NCBI RefSeq assembly: GCF_003672135.1
Contig: NC_039506.1
Location: forward strand, 22,166,497-22,230,496
Source: Ooceraea biroi
Taxonomy: Eukaryota; Arthropoda; Insecta; Hymenoptera; Formicidae
Direction of reading: 5' to 3'
Length of the DNA stretch: 64,000 nt
Positions 12,985-26,561 of the stretch are shown here, piece after piece (position 1 is the stretch's first letter; each line of letters starts with the position of its first letter). The notes under the pieces were generated by a model. The model worked only from the letters and a program-made list of their open reading frames with translations, ran no database searches and was not told the origin of the DNA. The position numbers were made by a program, and so were the translations under genes.

Positions 12985-13240
12985 TCAATTAAAAATCGGA
13001 AGGGCCGCGTGCCAAATGGGATTTACCTGATAACCTTTATCACGGTTCAGGTTGTCAGGATGCTTCAAAATTTCTAAATCTTCACGATGGTTTTTGGCAA
13101 AGTAGCCTTGTGAAGGAGCCAGGATTGTAGTCTTGTCGTATTAAATGGAGTGTCCAGTCTCCATTCAGTGTTCGGCTAAGGCTGACAGAGAAGTGACCGT
13201 AAATTCTACTTCTTTATTGAAATTTCTAGCTAGTGACATT
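12985..13240 (-). mobile_element. Penelope-like retroelement 3' end, GIY-YIG part (decayed)
   Basis: One minus-strand frame, open except for two stop codons, reads like the C-terminal end of Penelope-like element proteins, which couple a reverse transcriptase to a GIY-YIG nuclease. Recognisable pieces in order are SALAEH, METGHSI, ILAPSQGYF, HREDLEILKHPDN, LNRDKGYQ and a short tail NPIWHAALPIF ending in TGA at 12987-12985. The glutamate in HRED and the asparagine in the LNR segment fit the conserved Glu and Asn of GIY-YIG nucleases. Stops fall after AEH and after GHSI. The reverse transcriptase and the N-terminal GIY-YIG motif are not found upstream, so this is a 5'-truncated, dead copy. The family call rests on remembered family pattern. 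Confidence 0.72.
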
Positions 13241-13244
13241 ATCT

Positions 13245-14138
13245 ATAAAAATATATAAAACTTTCAGCTTCAATACCAGCATTTTATTTTCTATAGAGTT
13301 ATTTACTTTATACAAATGTATATTTAATGTTATAAAATGTGCATAACTTCTTTTTCCTTCATTCATAGATACAGTTATATCTATATAAGTGTAAAAGTAT
13401 ATGGGAAAAATAGTTTTGGATAAAAATAATTATTACAGTTAGAATAATGAATAATGGGATATGTTGTACATGTATATGAAATTCCACGATTACAATTTAT
13501 AAATAACGTAATAATTAATGTAAAAGGGAACAAGATATTAAAAAGGGGCAGCGATTGTATATAATTGTATATATAAATATATAACGAATGAAATTAGAAA
13601 CTATTTTCATGACACGATACTATATTGGAAATATGTTATAGATGCATTTTCAGAATGCAACACTGTTGATAAATCTTTTAAATACTTTTATTACTAGTAT
13701 TTAATCAATTAATATTTATTACTGCATATATATGTGCTGAAAACAATGAAAGACCAAAGTTGATTGAATGAATGGAGATGAAAATAATAAATTATTTAAT
13801 AATCCCACTTTCAAAGTTGAAAAAAGTATAGGGAATAGTCTTAGATCGATGTGAAATCTTCGCGCGTTAAATATCTGTGGCAACAGTCCGCTAACGTAAT
13901 CTTGTCACCAACGCAATACTTGCCCCGCGCTCGATGAAAGTAGTTCCTCGACGAGGAACTACTTTAATAAAAAATAAAAGTAAATAAATAAATTCTTTTT
14001 CATATTAAATCTTTGAGATAAAACAAGTCTATCACAAAAATAAAGAAAACAATCTACTTTATGTCTATATTGTACCAGGAAATAATACATAAAATGAAAT
14101 AAACAAAAGAATCATCAAATCTTTAAACAAAACAATTA
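13245..14138. other. AT-rich non-coding island between element fragments
   Basis: Very AT-rich DNA compared with both flanks, with no open frame of note. It lies between the Penelope-like fragment and the BESS-like fragment and may be further decayed mobile-element or 3' UTR sequence. A perfect palindrome lies at 13937-13965. Except for the CpG-containing patch at about 13850-13950, little else is seen. Confidence 0.45.
13937..13965. repeat. Perfect 14-bp inverted repeat, 1-nt spacer
   Basis: AAAGTAGTTCCTCG is followed by A and then by its exact reverse complement CGAGGAACTACTTT. The one-base spacer favours a cruciform-type palindrome or inverted junction over an RNA hairpin with a normal loop. 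No matching copies were noticed elsewhere in the window. Confidence 0.85.
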
Positions 14139-14332
14139 TTACTTCTCTAATAATGATGCAGATAAGACATCTATATTTTCCTTCTTAAATTTTTTTCCTC
14201 TTCTGGAATACTGTTAAATTGTACTTTTATGAACTCTATGAAAGCATCATCTGCTATCGAAACTTTCTTTTCCATATAATTTGAAATTTTATGACTTATT
14301 TGAACTGTTTGAAATGTTTGTTCTTTCGTCGA
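14139..14332 (-). pseudogene. Broken fragment resembling a BESS motif
   Basis: On the minus strand an open frame from 14332 reads through KISNYMEKKVSIADDAF, then IEFIKVQFNSIPEEEKNLRR, to a stop at 14173-14171. A one-base shift there continues as NIDVLSASLLEK to TAA at 14141-14139. The pattern of Asp-Asp, Phe, Ile/Leu, Ile-Pro, acidic-basic run, Arg-Arg-Lys, then a hydrophobic helix resembles BESS motifs, protein-interaction helices at the C terminus of insect MADF/BESS transcription factors and of some transposon-derived relatives. Upstream, a different frame reads DKTQMIDERTNISNSSNKS before a stop, suggesting more frameshifts. No MADF domain was found. This is a decayed gene or transposon fragment; the family name is tentative. 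Confidence 0.42.
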
Positions 14333-14522
14333 TCATCTGTGTTTTATCAGGTCGGCATTATGCCACCCCTCTTCCCGGCGGTCCAATGGGATTGTACGCG
14401 TATTCTCGAACGATTTGACCCCATCGAGAGCAGGCAATCCGCGCGCGAATGTAAAAAGAAGAAAATCTATTTCATAGGAATATTAAGAGGGAGGTGATCC
14501 GCCTCCCTCGCATATGTCCGAT

Positions 14523-14542
14523 GACGACGACGACGACGACGA
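14523..14542. repeat. (GAC)n microsatellite
   Basis: About seven GAC/CGA units. One of three GAC arrays in the window (also 29695 and 61984). Confidence 0.9.
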
Positions 14543-14549
14543 TTCGTCC

Positions 14550-17500
14550 CTTTCGAAGATCGACGCGATCCCGAAGGGTGTGGGCGGCCGGGTCCGCGCG
14601 GATTCCGGGCACGTAAGCTTTTCCTATTTATTGCACCTTTTTCGGCCGGTCGGCCTCGCCTAAATCATTGCGCATCCCCTTATTGAATGGGAGGTACGAG
14701 ATGCATGGTTTACAGCCGCCGCCATTCGACGAGTTCCAACTCGTCCTGCGCGCTCTTCGTCCTTCTTCACTGACAACCGAGAATAAAGTTTCCAATATCC
14801 TATTCGATCGGACGCTCCCGAGGAAGGAGCCCGAGAGGAAAATCCGGAAAAACTCCTTCGTCGCCGGCGACGTTCTCTTGCGCGGCTTTAACCTGCCGTA
14901 ACGTCTCACTCCGCCAGAAAGAAAAGCGAGGAGAGAATCGCGGGAAAGCCGAAGCGCACGTCACGGTTACGTCGGATGGCAAATCTGAATCTAAATAAAA
15001 AATCTGGTAGATGATGTCACGATTGGTAATCAGCGGTGAGGTAATAAATTAGTAACGATACCGTGAAATCGTTTTCCGAACATGTCAGAAAAAATTGACG
15101 AATTTCCCGTATTGTTCTACGCGCGCGATATCGTTTCACGTGACCGAGTTTCTCAATTAGAGATAAGGGCAATTACGTCGGTAATTTCCGCGATATGCGC
15201 GTGCGGACGCGCGCGCGCGTGTGTACATATATGTGTGTCTTTGTGCATAGTTGGATGGCATACAGAAGACAATGGACCGCTTCCCACCGTTCTCGATATC
15301 ACGCCGTCACGATTGCACGGGAAACGTAACATTGAGAATGCACTGGAAGCAGCTATTTCGAGAGATGGATTCTCTGCGAGTGAAACCTGGCGCGTTTTAA
15401 TATTAGACCTGCCCGCTTGGACACCGTCCATACCATCGACCGCGCGAACGAGGATATTTGCGCGATTGAATAACGGTCAGATTCGTTTTCTTGGCACACG
15501 GGTGGGTACGAACCTATGAGGATGATCATATTTCGCGATCTCTCGCGTCACTCGGTACTCCTAAATGATCTTTTCCGAATGGTCCCGCATAAAAATTTTA
15601 CGGAAACGCGCGGAATGTCATGTGAATGTTTCGTATTTTTTATTTTGTCACCGAAGAACCCGGGAGAGAGATCGACTTAATACGTCGCGATTTTTCAAGC
15701 TGATCGCACAACGGAACGGCTAATTTGACCGAGTTAAAGTCCGCTTGACCGATGACCTTACGCAGTGAAATGTGCGTCTCTCGCGTCGGAACGTCGGGAG
15801 TCGTGAAGGCCGACCCGTCGCGAGAGGTCGAACCTCGAGACTCGTCGGTCAACCGTGCAAAAGGGGGTAAAAGGGATCCTCTACGGGTGCTCGGTCGGCA
15901 GCCCTTTTCGCCCGGCGAGGTACGAAAATCCAAAAGGGTTGCTATTTTTTCTCTTCCCTCCTAAGGAAGCCAGCGGAAAATTCTTTGAAAGCGGTCAATG
16001 CCGCGGATTACTTTGCGCCGTAGTCGCGGAGACCGAAAGGGGGTTGATCAAAGGATACGATCAAGAGAGGTTGAGGTAATATCCGGCGATCCAGGTGTTA
16101 ATGAAGGGAGCTCAAAGGACGCGCTCTCTCGCCGGTGGGCCGCGACAAGTAAAAAAGGGCCATCGACGCGCCGCGCTCTCGAAGGGATCGACCGGCTGGA
16201 GGAGCCACAGGATTTCTCTCTCCGACGGTGTCTGTCGTCGGATAAAACGTAAATACGATGCAACACGGCTAACTCGGTGCGGCGGTCGAGGGCATTTCGA
16301 CCGACATTCTCTCGCCCCGGCGGCCTCCACCACCGTAACATAAATATCTACGCGAGTAATTTCTACGGTTTCCACGGTGTGACGTAGCCGCGAATTTACT
16401 TCCGCCCCTTTTGTTGGTTTCGAGTGTTTTCAACCTGTAGACATCTCTTCCTTTTCCGTCTCTCTTCACCGTCTCCGGCCTTCGCCATTCTACGCTCTCT
16501 TTCTCTTTCTCTCGTGCGCGCTTTCTCTCTCGCTTTCTCTCTGTCTTTCTAAAACGGAAACACATGGTAATTCCGGAGAGAGCTTTGCACAATTAAACTT
16601 CACGTCATGATTCCGCCCTCGCGTGCTTATCGCAACCGGACAATGCGAAAGGTGGTAAGCGGGATGTGCTTGGGAGGACGGTGGAACAATTAAGACTAAT
16701 TGCAATGTAGTACAACGATCAGACGTTTTAATAGCATGAACTGGGGTATATTAATTCCATGTAAGATCGGACTCGGAACTTGGATCGATTCTCAATTCAC
16801 TTTTTACGATTCACAGAACTCGTCCGCGATGGCCCGTATTCTCGCCACACTTTTAGCGCGAAGTGTGCGAAGTGGTTTGATTCTGGCTCTTGTCAGTGTC
16901 AAAATCTAGCATTGCAATCAAGCGCGAATTAGACAAATACATTTATTGCTAATTTAATCATCGCTCGTTCTCGATTTATCAAAAACCGACTGAAATTGGT
17001 ATCGATTTTGATATCACACGTGCTGACCGCTTCAGCTTTGCCTCGTTGCAGTATTCGAGTCACTACATACTACGCGGGATTAAATTGTCTCGTAAGATTT
17101 TCGCATCGTTACACAGTGCCATATACGGCATCCACCCATGCGAGTTTATTTTTAATGAAACAATTGGCCCAATTAGAGAGGCTCTCTGCGCGTTTGGGAG
17201 TGCTGCGTGATCGCGTACATTGGTCCCGAACGAGGCGTACATATAACGCGCATGCGACTGGGATACACAATAATATAAAATTAATAACGGCAGATATTAA
17301 TATAAAAATCAATGGAAAATATGTATCGACAGAGCCAGGGATCTCAAATTAAACTGACCATCTCTTGAACTATAGTTCCTTGGTAATTACGGAAAATGCG
17401 TTTTATTTAACAGAGAGATAAAAAATTAAAAACGTAGTGTGCATTAACTATAATTTAAATTACGCCGCGCCGTCATAGAATTTAATATTCTTAATTTATT

Positions 17501-20500
17501 ATCAAATATTACTGAGGCGGTATAAAATTGTCAGTCGCGATGTGAAACTTAATTAATTATCGGCGGAGACTCTTTCGGAATTGTCTGCGCCACGGCAAGT
17601 TTGTATTCCAGTTTGACGATAGTTCGCTTGTTATCCCGTAGCCTCGGGATGATTCACATGTGAACTGGCGTGCAGTATAAGGAACACGTGCAACGCATAA
17701 CGCATGTCGTTATGCCGGCACTCCTCGTCCGGTCGCCGGGAATGTAAAAGCACAAACGACTTTTAGTATCTAAATCCAGGCATGATTGGCTACGAGTTTA
17801 CGACCGCGGCGGCTTCGTCGTTAAAGCGGTTATAGTCATTAGCCGCCGTGTCATTGGCAACATGGAATTAGAACTGCATGCGCCGCGCCGCCGTATGAAT
17901 AACAAAACGGACTAACAATAACGTTGCGCATCCGCCTTCGGAATTATAATTAAACACAAATCGCTTTTCTCGCTCGGCAGAACTTTCATATAACTTTCTT
18001 GGTGCGTGAAATTTAATCGGTTTACGTACTCTATAATTACGATAAAAGTAATAATGATTTATTAAGCACTTTCAGTAGTACGCGCCGTGTCTGGATCGTT
18101 TCCAGCGTTTGCTGCATCGAGAAATTGCAACATTCTATTGTACTATAATTAAATAGTTTTAATTATGAACTTTATATTATATTTTGACGCATTAGAATCA
18201 AAGTTTATAACATAATAAGGATTACGATGCTTAGATGATTTTTCCGTATAAAGTTTCGCATAGCACGAGCGAGCTTTATATTTCCATTCTGAATATCTAA
18301 GAATCTGAATACACCTATCAATTAACGGTGCAACGTAGAAATATAATTGGATTAAGAAATATCATCTGTTAAAATAGACGATATTCTCTTTGTGGGAATT
18401 TTCACGAAGTTCTCTTTGAAGAACTTTGTATGCAGATGGAGCTCGGCTGGCAAGAAGCTCGTCGAGACAATTAAGGCATTTTTCGGTAATTAAGCGGGCA
18501 AGTCAGGCGCCGGTCCTCGTTCGTGCATCAAACGAGGCGTTTCGTTTCTCATTCAAGATGATTTCAAAACTCGTGCATGACCAAGCGGATCTTGTGATCA
18601 TTACATCAAGCACTTGTACAAAATCGTGCGGGTCGTGCGAAAATCGTGAACGAAATTTGTGGATGAAATTTCGCCATTGTGTCACCGCGATCTGATTCTC
18701 GCTCTATTTTGGCACTCGTTCTTACGTAACGCACCGATTTCTTACGAAATACAGAAACTGCATCATTTTGTTGCAAATTTATGTTTCAAGAAATCCGTTC
18801 AAGAAATTTAAGCTTAACTGAAATTACACTCATATAGTCAGGACATTTCATGTGCATAAAAGTAGCTTAATTATGCGATTCATTCCTTTAAACAGTTATT
18901 TATTTCGTTATTGAATAATTGAGATTTTATTTAATTCTTTTTTTTAAATAAATACTTTTTGCGTAGTACTTCACGAAATCGCTAAAAATAGCCCGCATAT
19001 AAGATATTAAAAATTACGTCCATATGTGCGCGCGCTCTCCCTCCTTCTCTTTCTCTTCTCGCACTGCAAAAAAAGTCTTAATCGAATCATCCCTAGACCC
19101 TCTGGCAAATCCTATGCAGTCCCTGCTACAGCGGGGGCTATCGTTTAGCGATAAGAGCGCGACGATCTCTCTTCACTGGTCCTAATCTTTTCTATTTCCC
19201 TCTGTCCGATGACACAAGCCACGTGCTTCTGTCAGAGGCGGCAGACCTCGTATCCATAGGCCACGTGTGCGCTTTTCTAATCTCTTATCGCACATCGGTC
19301 CCTGCAACAGCCGATATTCGGTAATCGAACCCGAATGGTGACGCGTGCCACGCAGATGCGTCCGTGCGAGGGCTGCATCTGTGCGTTGCACAGCGAGCAG
19401 ACGCGTTCGCACGCATTCCCGGTCGCCAACGGATTACGCAATGTACCGATTCATGTTTATATAAAATTTGTATTGAACAAGTGCGCTATCGAAAGATGTG
19501 AGTGAGTGAGATATAAAGTGAAGTAATATAACGGTATTTTAAATGAAGTTATTATTATATTCAACTTTAATAAATTCTTGCTCAATTTTGAATAAAAAAG
19601 CACTTCGCTGAGCAGTTTGTACGCGGTTCTCGCTTGTGTGCGTCATCCTCTCTACTCTGGTGAGCCGTGAGTCGCGGCTGCAAATTGGCATCTCTGAATA
19701 GCGAGTGTCTATAAAGACACCGATTGGCTGATATTTTCTCTGGGTGCATGCACGATGCGCCTGTCCGGAAGGGATAAAGTTTAGAAATGTATGCAATATA
19801 GATACCATCTGGAAGGGAATTTAGATAAGTGAGGAACAATAAAAATAACGAAGAGTCCTAATCTCGACTGCGTAACTCGCTACCTCTTCTCGGTTCCACG
19901 TACGCGGCAGCTAACAGAAGCTGTTGTTCTTATAATTAGCGCACGCGACTTTATCACTGGGAAAAGAGGGAGCGAGAGCAAGCAAGATAGAAGAGAGAAA
20001 GAACGCGGTGGTTAACGAGCGATCATTTCACGGGGTCACGTGCAGCGCGCGAAGAGTGGACGGAGCGGTAAAAAGACGGCGTGAGCGCGCGCCGTCAGAC
20101 AGATACGAGTGGCTGGCTTTCCCGTTTTCTCGTCTCATCCTCCTCCAACACCTCCATCTCGCCCTATCCTCCATCCTGCATTCTCTTGATGCAGCCCTCC
20201 GTTGAAAAACGAGAGTGTTTATCAGGGCGCATTTAGCGTAATCTCACCTCCCGAGGCGCACTCGCGTAATTAGAGCCGTCTCCGTGGTCCTCCTCCAGGT
20301 TGTTCCTCAGAGACACGGTGTTCGTCACGCACACGCACACACGTGCACGCCGTGCGTGAACACGTGCGCGCGTTCCGTGCGTTGCTGGTTTGCCCGTCTT
20401 GCTAATTTCTGTCTTTTGGTTGCTTCCGCCTTTCGCGTTCTCCCCCGCTTCTTCTTACTTCGCCTCTTCCACGATCCGAGCTCTAATTTAGATTGAAGCT

Positions 20501-23500
20501 GAAGATGAGACGCGGAATGAGCTCCAATGAGAGAGGAACTATCTCTCCTTTTCTCGGATACTCTATCTCCGTGATCTCTCCTTTCCTCTCTGTCTTTCGG
20601 CGGTTATTTTTTAAGCAATGAGATCGATTGGACTCGTATCTACTCGATGACACGTACAAAGATGGGATATTTTTTTAAAGCGTATATTTTTACGCTTTTT
20701 CGGGGCATTGCTACCTCGCAAAGATGGTAATTTTGAATGGACCACAAAATAAATAAATCGCCGAAGAAAAGTTTACTTAACAAAACTCTCTCTAATCTGC
20801 GCGAAATGGTGGAATTTGCATGACAGTCGCGCGAAAATTACTCGTTCCCGCCGTAAGGGACTTTTTGGAAATCTTTGTGACTCTAATGCGCTGCGCTCTC
20901 GCATTGTGAAGAAGAGATCGCCGCCGCGCGTCGAGCTAACGAGCGCGCTTGTTCCGACGCACGTACCGTTCCCCGGGAGAGAATCCCGACGAGTTCGAAA
21001 ATTATCGAACTGATAATGAGCGCACGGGCGCGCACGGGTTATCGCGTGATTTACGACAAAATACCAATTTCCTCTGTATAGGATTACCGTGAGCGAGTGT
21101 AGAGTTTCATACCTCTCGCCTCCCGTCCTGGCCTGGCTCGACCGGGCAGTGATGTTTGTTACATTTCCATTGGCAAGCGGGCATTGATCGACGCGCGCGA
21201 CCTACATTTTTTTATATCAGTCACTTTTTAATTGCTTCGACTTACTCCAATTGCAGCTTGATTAAGGGGATCCTGGAGTGACACTCGAGCGTAAAAACAC
21301 CATTATTATTGGATCTAAATTGACAAATCAACATCATCGACATAATCAATTTATTGATTTATTGATTTTGGAATTATATAACATGTTGGAATGAATGCCA
21401 GCCATCGGAGTCCGATATGGACGGCTGTGAGACAGAAAACATTCGAGTAATATGTTCTTTTGTCTCTTTAATTTATTATAATCTATTGCAATACACATTG
21501 CAATTTGCAATTTGAGAGATAGAGAGTGTACTGCTTCAGAGATTTTTTTCTAATTTACAGACCGACTCGACAGCCAGTGATGAGCGTTTTAATGTTACAG
21601 AATTTACTATTTTTGGTGGATGCAACATGTACGCTTTATGTGACGATGTTTAGAGGATATTCAGTATTATTACGATCAATTTCTGCAAAAACAATGCAAT
21701 CCATTTTTAGAATGAGAAACGTAACTGAGAAACTTAAGTATAAAAACTGTGTTACATCAACTTCTTTGTGTAATTGTGTATAATTATATTTAAATTATAT
21801 TTGGTAAATGTCCAATCTTTCATTCGATCTATTCAAAATTTAGATTTAGACCCTATATATGTACACACAATATATGAATAATAAAAACACGTTTGGCAAA
21901 ACAGACAACTCCAGCATCCTTTAATGCCGCTGTATTTTTGCTTATAGGGCCATTTGTAGTCATTTCACATTTTCTACTGTTTTTGCCTTGCACTACTGGC
22001 AATGCCACTTCCATCCGTTATTTTTCCCTGCATTCTTTCCGGTCTGTATAATCCAATGAACGGAAGAGGACGTCAGTATTTTCATGTACATGCTTCTGCA
22101 ATTAATTCGAAGCGTTCACGCAAATCGTGACTTCTTGTAGGCGATTCTCCTCGACATAACGCGACGATGCGCGTTGCTGTCGCGTTGGGACAGCAAAGTG
22201 ACGTAGTCACGAGCACCGTTGCATCTGCAATATTTTTCTGAGATAATTGACATGACTAATATTATTTCGACAAAAAACTCGCAGGGACGTAACGTGTGTT
22301 AGTTTTTAATTAATAATATGGGATCATAAAGTATATTTACGGCGCGCACGACATATTACTGTCCGCGCAAACTGCTAATTTGATACGAGTTTTAATTGTA
22401 AAGTTATTTAATGCTGAGAATTATGAAGCTCCCCGGCGAATCCCGAGCGTGAATAAACGAGATGATAAATTGTGATGTTTTTCCAGCGTGCTTTAAACAC
22501 ACGTTAATGAAAGTTTAGCTCGGCTCGCTATTGGTGGCAACGCATCGATTATCGATCGCACGGGAAAGAATTATGGATCCCGGGGTGAAATTTTCGCCGG
22601 GGCAAATTCGCGCGCGACAACGGCCAGGCCCGGTGACACTTTTTCCGACTTTCATGCAGAAACGGGTGTTTTAATCCGAGAGCCGAGCGAGAGACAGCGC
22701 GCTGCGCGCGTCTGCATTAAACATCGGGGGATGTCGGAACAGTGGCCTCCTCGTGGAAGCTGGCGATACATCGGAAATGCGTTTTCCATTATCCGCTCGC
22801 GAGCAAATCGCGTCGGCCGAGCCGCGCGCGGAGGTGGCGCGCCCGAGCCGAACGCGATCACGCTCGCGCTCACCGCCGACTGCCGGAACGGCGGAGGTCA
22901 ATTTCCAATCGTCGACATTTTTTTCCCTCCTTTTTTTTAATGGATAATCCCGAACAAACCAATTCCGCCGTACCCTACCTACTATCGCGGCGTATGTAGA
23001 CGCACGTATCACGATTTCCGAGCTTACGCTCCGCTACATGCCGTAGCAGATGGATTTCCACGGATCGCCGCACCATTTTCGGGCGCTCATTCGTTTATTG
23101 CCTAGGTAACTACTGGATGATGGACGGGCACGAATGCAGATGACAGAATTGAAAGTGATCGCCACTCGGTCGGATACTCCCCGTTCCCTCCCTTCTTCCC
23201 CGCGAGCTCGATAAGAACGACGGGCAATTTTAGCTCTGGTGAACGCGACCATCCTCGAGCAGCCTGAAATTCGATTTTCCGCACTTCTCGTTGCGCGCGA
23301 GCTCGCATGCCGCGCGATCATAAACATCGCATTTTGATAAATTGGATACCGCGCGATATTCCCGCGGAAAAGGGATTTTAAAATTAGCTCCAACGACGAA
23401 GGTCAGGTCTGGTGGAGCTTCCATTTTCCAATTTTCCGTCAGTGACGCTGATGAAAGTCGCTTGCACGCAGCGCGTATTTTTCACGTAAACGACGGTCTC

Positions 23501-26500
23501 TCAGACGGAAACGATCCCGAGGCCGGACAGCACAAGCGAGTCTCGCTGATCCGTTTAACGATATGGGCTACGCAACTGATCGCCTGCCGATCGATAGATA
23601 TTTAAAGTCGGCGCAACCGAGCTGCGAACCAACGGACGCTGAATGGAGCGGATGGTGGAGCGTAATTCTTTATTTATCGACTTCGCAATAGTACCCGCGA
23701 TAGATATGGAGTTCGCGCGCGTCCAGGAAAGCGATGGGGTCGTAAAGCCGGACGACTGGCATAAAAGTCCATCCACAGTTCATTGCGCATCGAGTGCGAT
23801 GCACTTTTATTCGCGCCGCAATGCCAACGCGACTCTGCGATTATTTTCCGCATCGCTCCTGTTATCCCGACGCGATTCGTTCCGCGCGTCACGTTCGTCG
23901 CCCACGTACCTCCAAATGTGGTGTGCTTTATTTTCGAAACATCCCTCGGATTAGCCGTGCCCCGCACAAAGCGAGAAGTCCCCCTTTTTTCATGGGGCCC
24001 CAGGTGGCACGTCATCGCGATCATGACGATTCCCTGGCTTTTTGTTACGTTAATGCGCGCGTACCTGACGAGCCACAATGCCCCGCTTATTTTGTTAGCG
24101 AACGCACGTTCCCCGATATGTAACTGTATATCCGTACGAGTGTGTTGGAGCGTCGAATTCGAGACTACCCTTATTCTCACTGAATCGCTCGCTTGTTCGA
24201 AGGGAACGGAGAAAAAAAATTGAAGAAACGCGGCTAGTTTTAAGAGACTGCGCTGACGACGATAATAGCATCATGGTACGACATTCTATAAATTTGAGTC
24301 CGAGAAGAATGCAGCAATGTCGCTCCGCCCTCCGTAAAATATTACTTCCAGAACCGTTGAGGGACGTAAGCGCGCGAAATGTTCGACGCGTTCCGATCAG
24401 CCGTACTACCTTTCGTATTGTGCATCGAGGGTGTAATATGAAATATTGGAATTAGTTTTTACTTTTGCTATTTTTTTACTATTTTTTACTATTTGTTTTT
24501 GACGTTTCTGCATGTCGAGCAATGCAGCGAATTGTTCAGTTCTATCGAAAAATTATGAACTCACCCGCCGACCGATGCGCTATCGAAAGGTAGAAAATCG
24601 ACGGGTACGCATTTGACCTGCTTCCAAGGGAGATGCGTTATTTGACCAACGAACCCTTAGGGTGTGGCACGACTATCCTCGTCCGTGCCTCGTCTTCCTC
24701 TCACAATTTTCGTGAAACGAAGACGCGCTATAGGAGCCACGGCCACCGCCATAGAGCGCTCTCGGGGGGTCATAATGCTTTTCCCGAGGAAAGAATTTCG
24801 TGGGTGGGCCGCATGGGGTTGAATGCAGATAAGGGCGGGCGTGCCACTTAAAAATCCCATTAAAACGATCGGCTCGAGTATAGTCCGGCTCTCCCGATGA
24901 GAGGAACGTCCTCTGCGCGCTTGATACCGACCAGACGACCTAGCTGGTACGCGTGTATGAGTTCTCGCGCGTATATGTGCATGCGTGTGTGTGTGTATGC
25001 CACGTCAAGGATACTTTTCGTACATAAAACAGACCCTCCCGCCAAGCCTTTTCTTGTCTAACGATATTATGCCCATGGCGTGGTACTTCATCCGTCGTTG
25101 AATTTATGAATACACAGGCACACACGCATCCTTCTCTCTCTCTCTTTCTTTCTCTGTCCGGTTTCCTAAAAAATAATATCCGTCCATCTGTAGGACGCAG
25201 TTCGTCTCCGGGTCCCGTCTCGTTTTTCATACGCGTAATTCGAAGCCACCGTGTATCCAGGGGCGAAAATGGAAAATATTTTCTATGATACGAGGGTGCA
25301 CGCCCTAGAAACGGCCGTTTACACAAATCAGTAGGGCCTCGCGAGGACACGCGAGCTTTATTCGAGCTCGTAGCTGCGATGAAGATGAAATGTGGCGTCG
25401 TACAGCACGTGCGCGCGCGCGCGACAATGAGCGTGTGTATATGCACGGGGATAATATAGAGGGGTTGCGAAATTTTCCCTGTATTGTCGCGAACCCCACC
25501 TCGGGGCTTGGACATATTTCAAGATTTGTTATCTTCCGTTCAACCTAGAGGAGGACCGAGGACTCGGGTTTACACGGAGAATATGGCGATGGCAAGTATA
25601 TGGCTGCGGGCTCCCTTAATATCTCGATCCGTTGTCATTGCAGTCGCACGCGTACTTGTCACAGCGTCTGCAAATAACGATGACATTCCTCGACAATTGT
25701 ATTAAGAATGACAAATATCTGGAGAAATGGTATTATTCCTGCAGTGTCTCTCCCTTTGTCTTTCTCTCATTGCATCTCTCATTACGTAACGCTTTTCGTT
25801 ACTTTTATAAAGATATAACATACTGCATAGTCCTTAAAAATAGAAATACAGCGGATAATTAGATGACGGCGCTACGCAAGGTTCCACATCGTCACGGATT
25901 TACCGTAATTCCACTAAATACCCAGTTTCCAGCCCGAAGGATGTTCCTTTCTCGCAGCATCAGCGTTCATGTTCCATGACTCAGTATCATTTCAGGCCTG
26001 ACATAGGTCTTTCCTGCATATCATATTTCTAGTCTCATATTCCTCAAATTGGCAATCCATGGTAACAATAACGGACAAATGAGTCAGTAAATAATAATCT
26101 TACTCAACCATTGTAGACCAATGGAGAACAGTTTTTTAAGAATTCTTTAAAAATGATCTTACGATGCTTTTTTAAGCAAATTTGTTGCAGCCTGTGATTG
26201 CCTCGTTGGCCGCCGGTGTGTATCGGATCTGTATATATACATTTTTATACGAGACGCCTGATTCTTTCCGCGCGAGACGACGCTGCGCATATTTTCTGCG
26301 GCTGGCACGAACGCGAGCGAGCGGGCGAGCCATCGGCGCGGCTTCGAGATTCGTGATCTTGATCGAACTGTCGCCTCGAGAACGCGGGCAGGTTGTACGC
26401 GCAGATTTCCCGAGATGACGATACAGCACGTAGGTACACGTCGCGACGTCGTGTCGCGAATTTTCCTCGTGGAGGATTTAGCATAATTCCGTTGGCTGGG

Positions 26501-26560
26501 CGCCCCGTGCCACGGGGAGGGAAAATGGGGTAGGACGAGAGACGGTCGCGGGCGCACGGA
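14550..26560. other. Long non-coding stretch, no gene seen
   Basis: Twelve kilobases without a supportable gene. GC-balanced segments with CpG (14550-16700, 22600-24900) alternate with AT-rich segments (16920-17520, 18120-18400, 18740-19010, 21290-21930). CT-rich runs occur at 16490-16550 and 25131-25155. The longest frames, on both strands over 23674-24223, overlap each other and have no motif, so they are read as chance. No tRNA, snRNA or miRNA was recognised. Confidence 0.5.
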
Positions 26561-26561
26561 C

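Noticed and set aside
13020..13035. Minus-strand CAG/GTAAAT donor-like word
   Set aside because: Lies inside the Penelope-like coding frame and has no pyrimidine tract.
20244..20252. Minus-strand GAG/GTGAGA donor-like word
   Set aside because: No upstream coding frame or tract; such words occur by chance in 64 kb.
23674..24223. Overlapping long frames on both strands
   Set aside because: Mutually overlapping, motif-free, GC-rich; typical chance shadows.
24940..25515. 191-codon minus-strand frame
   Set aside because: Contains CT- and GT-repeat-encoded Arg/Glu and His/Thr runs; no domain.
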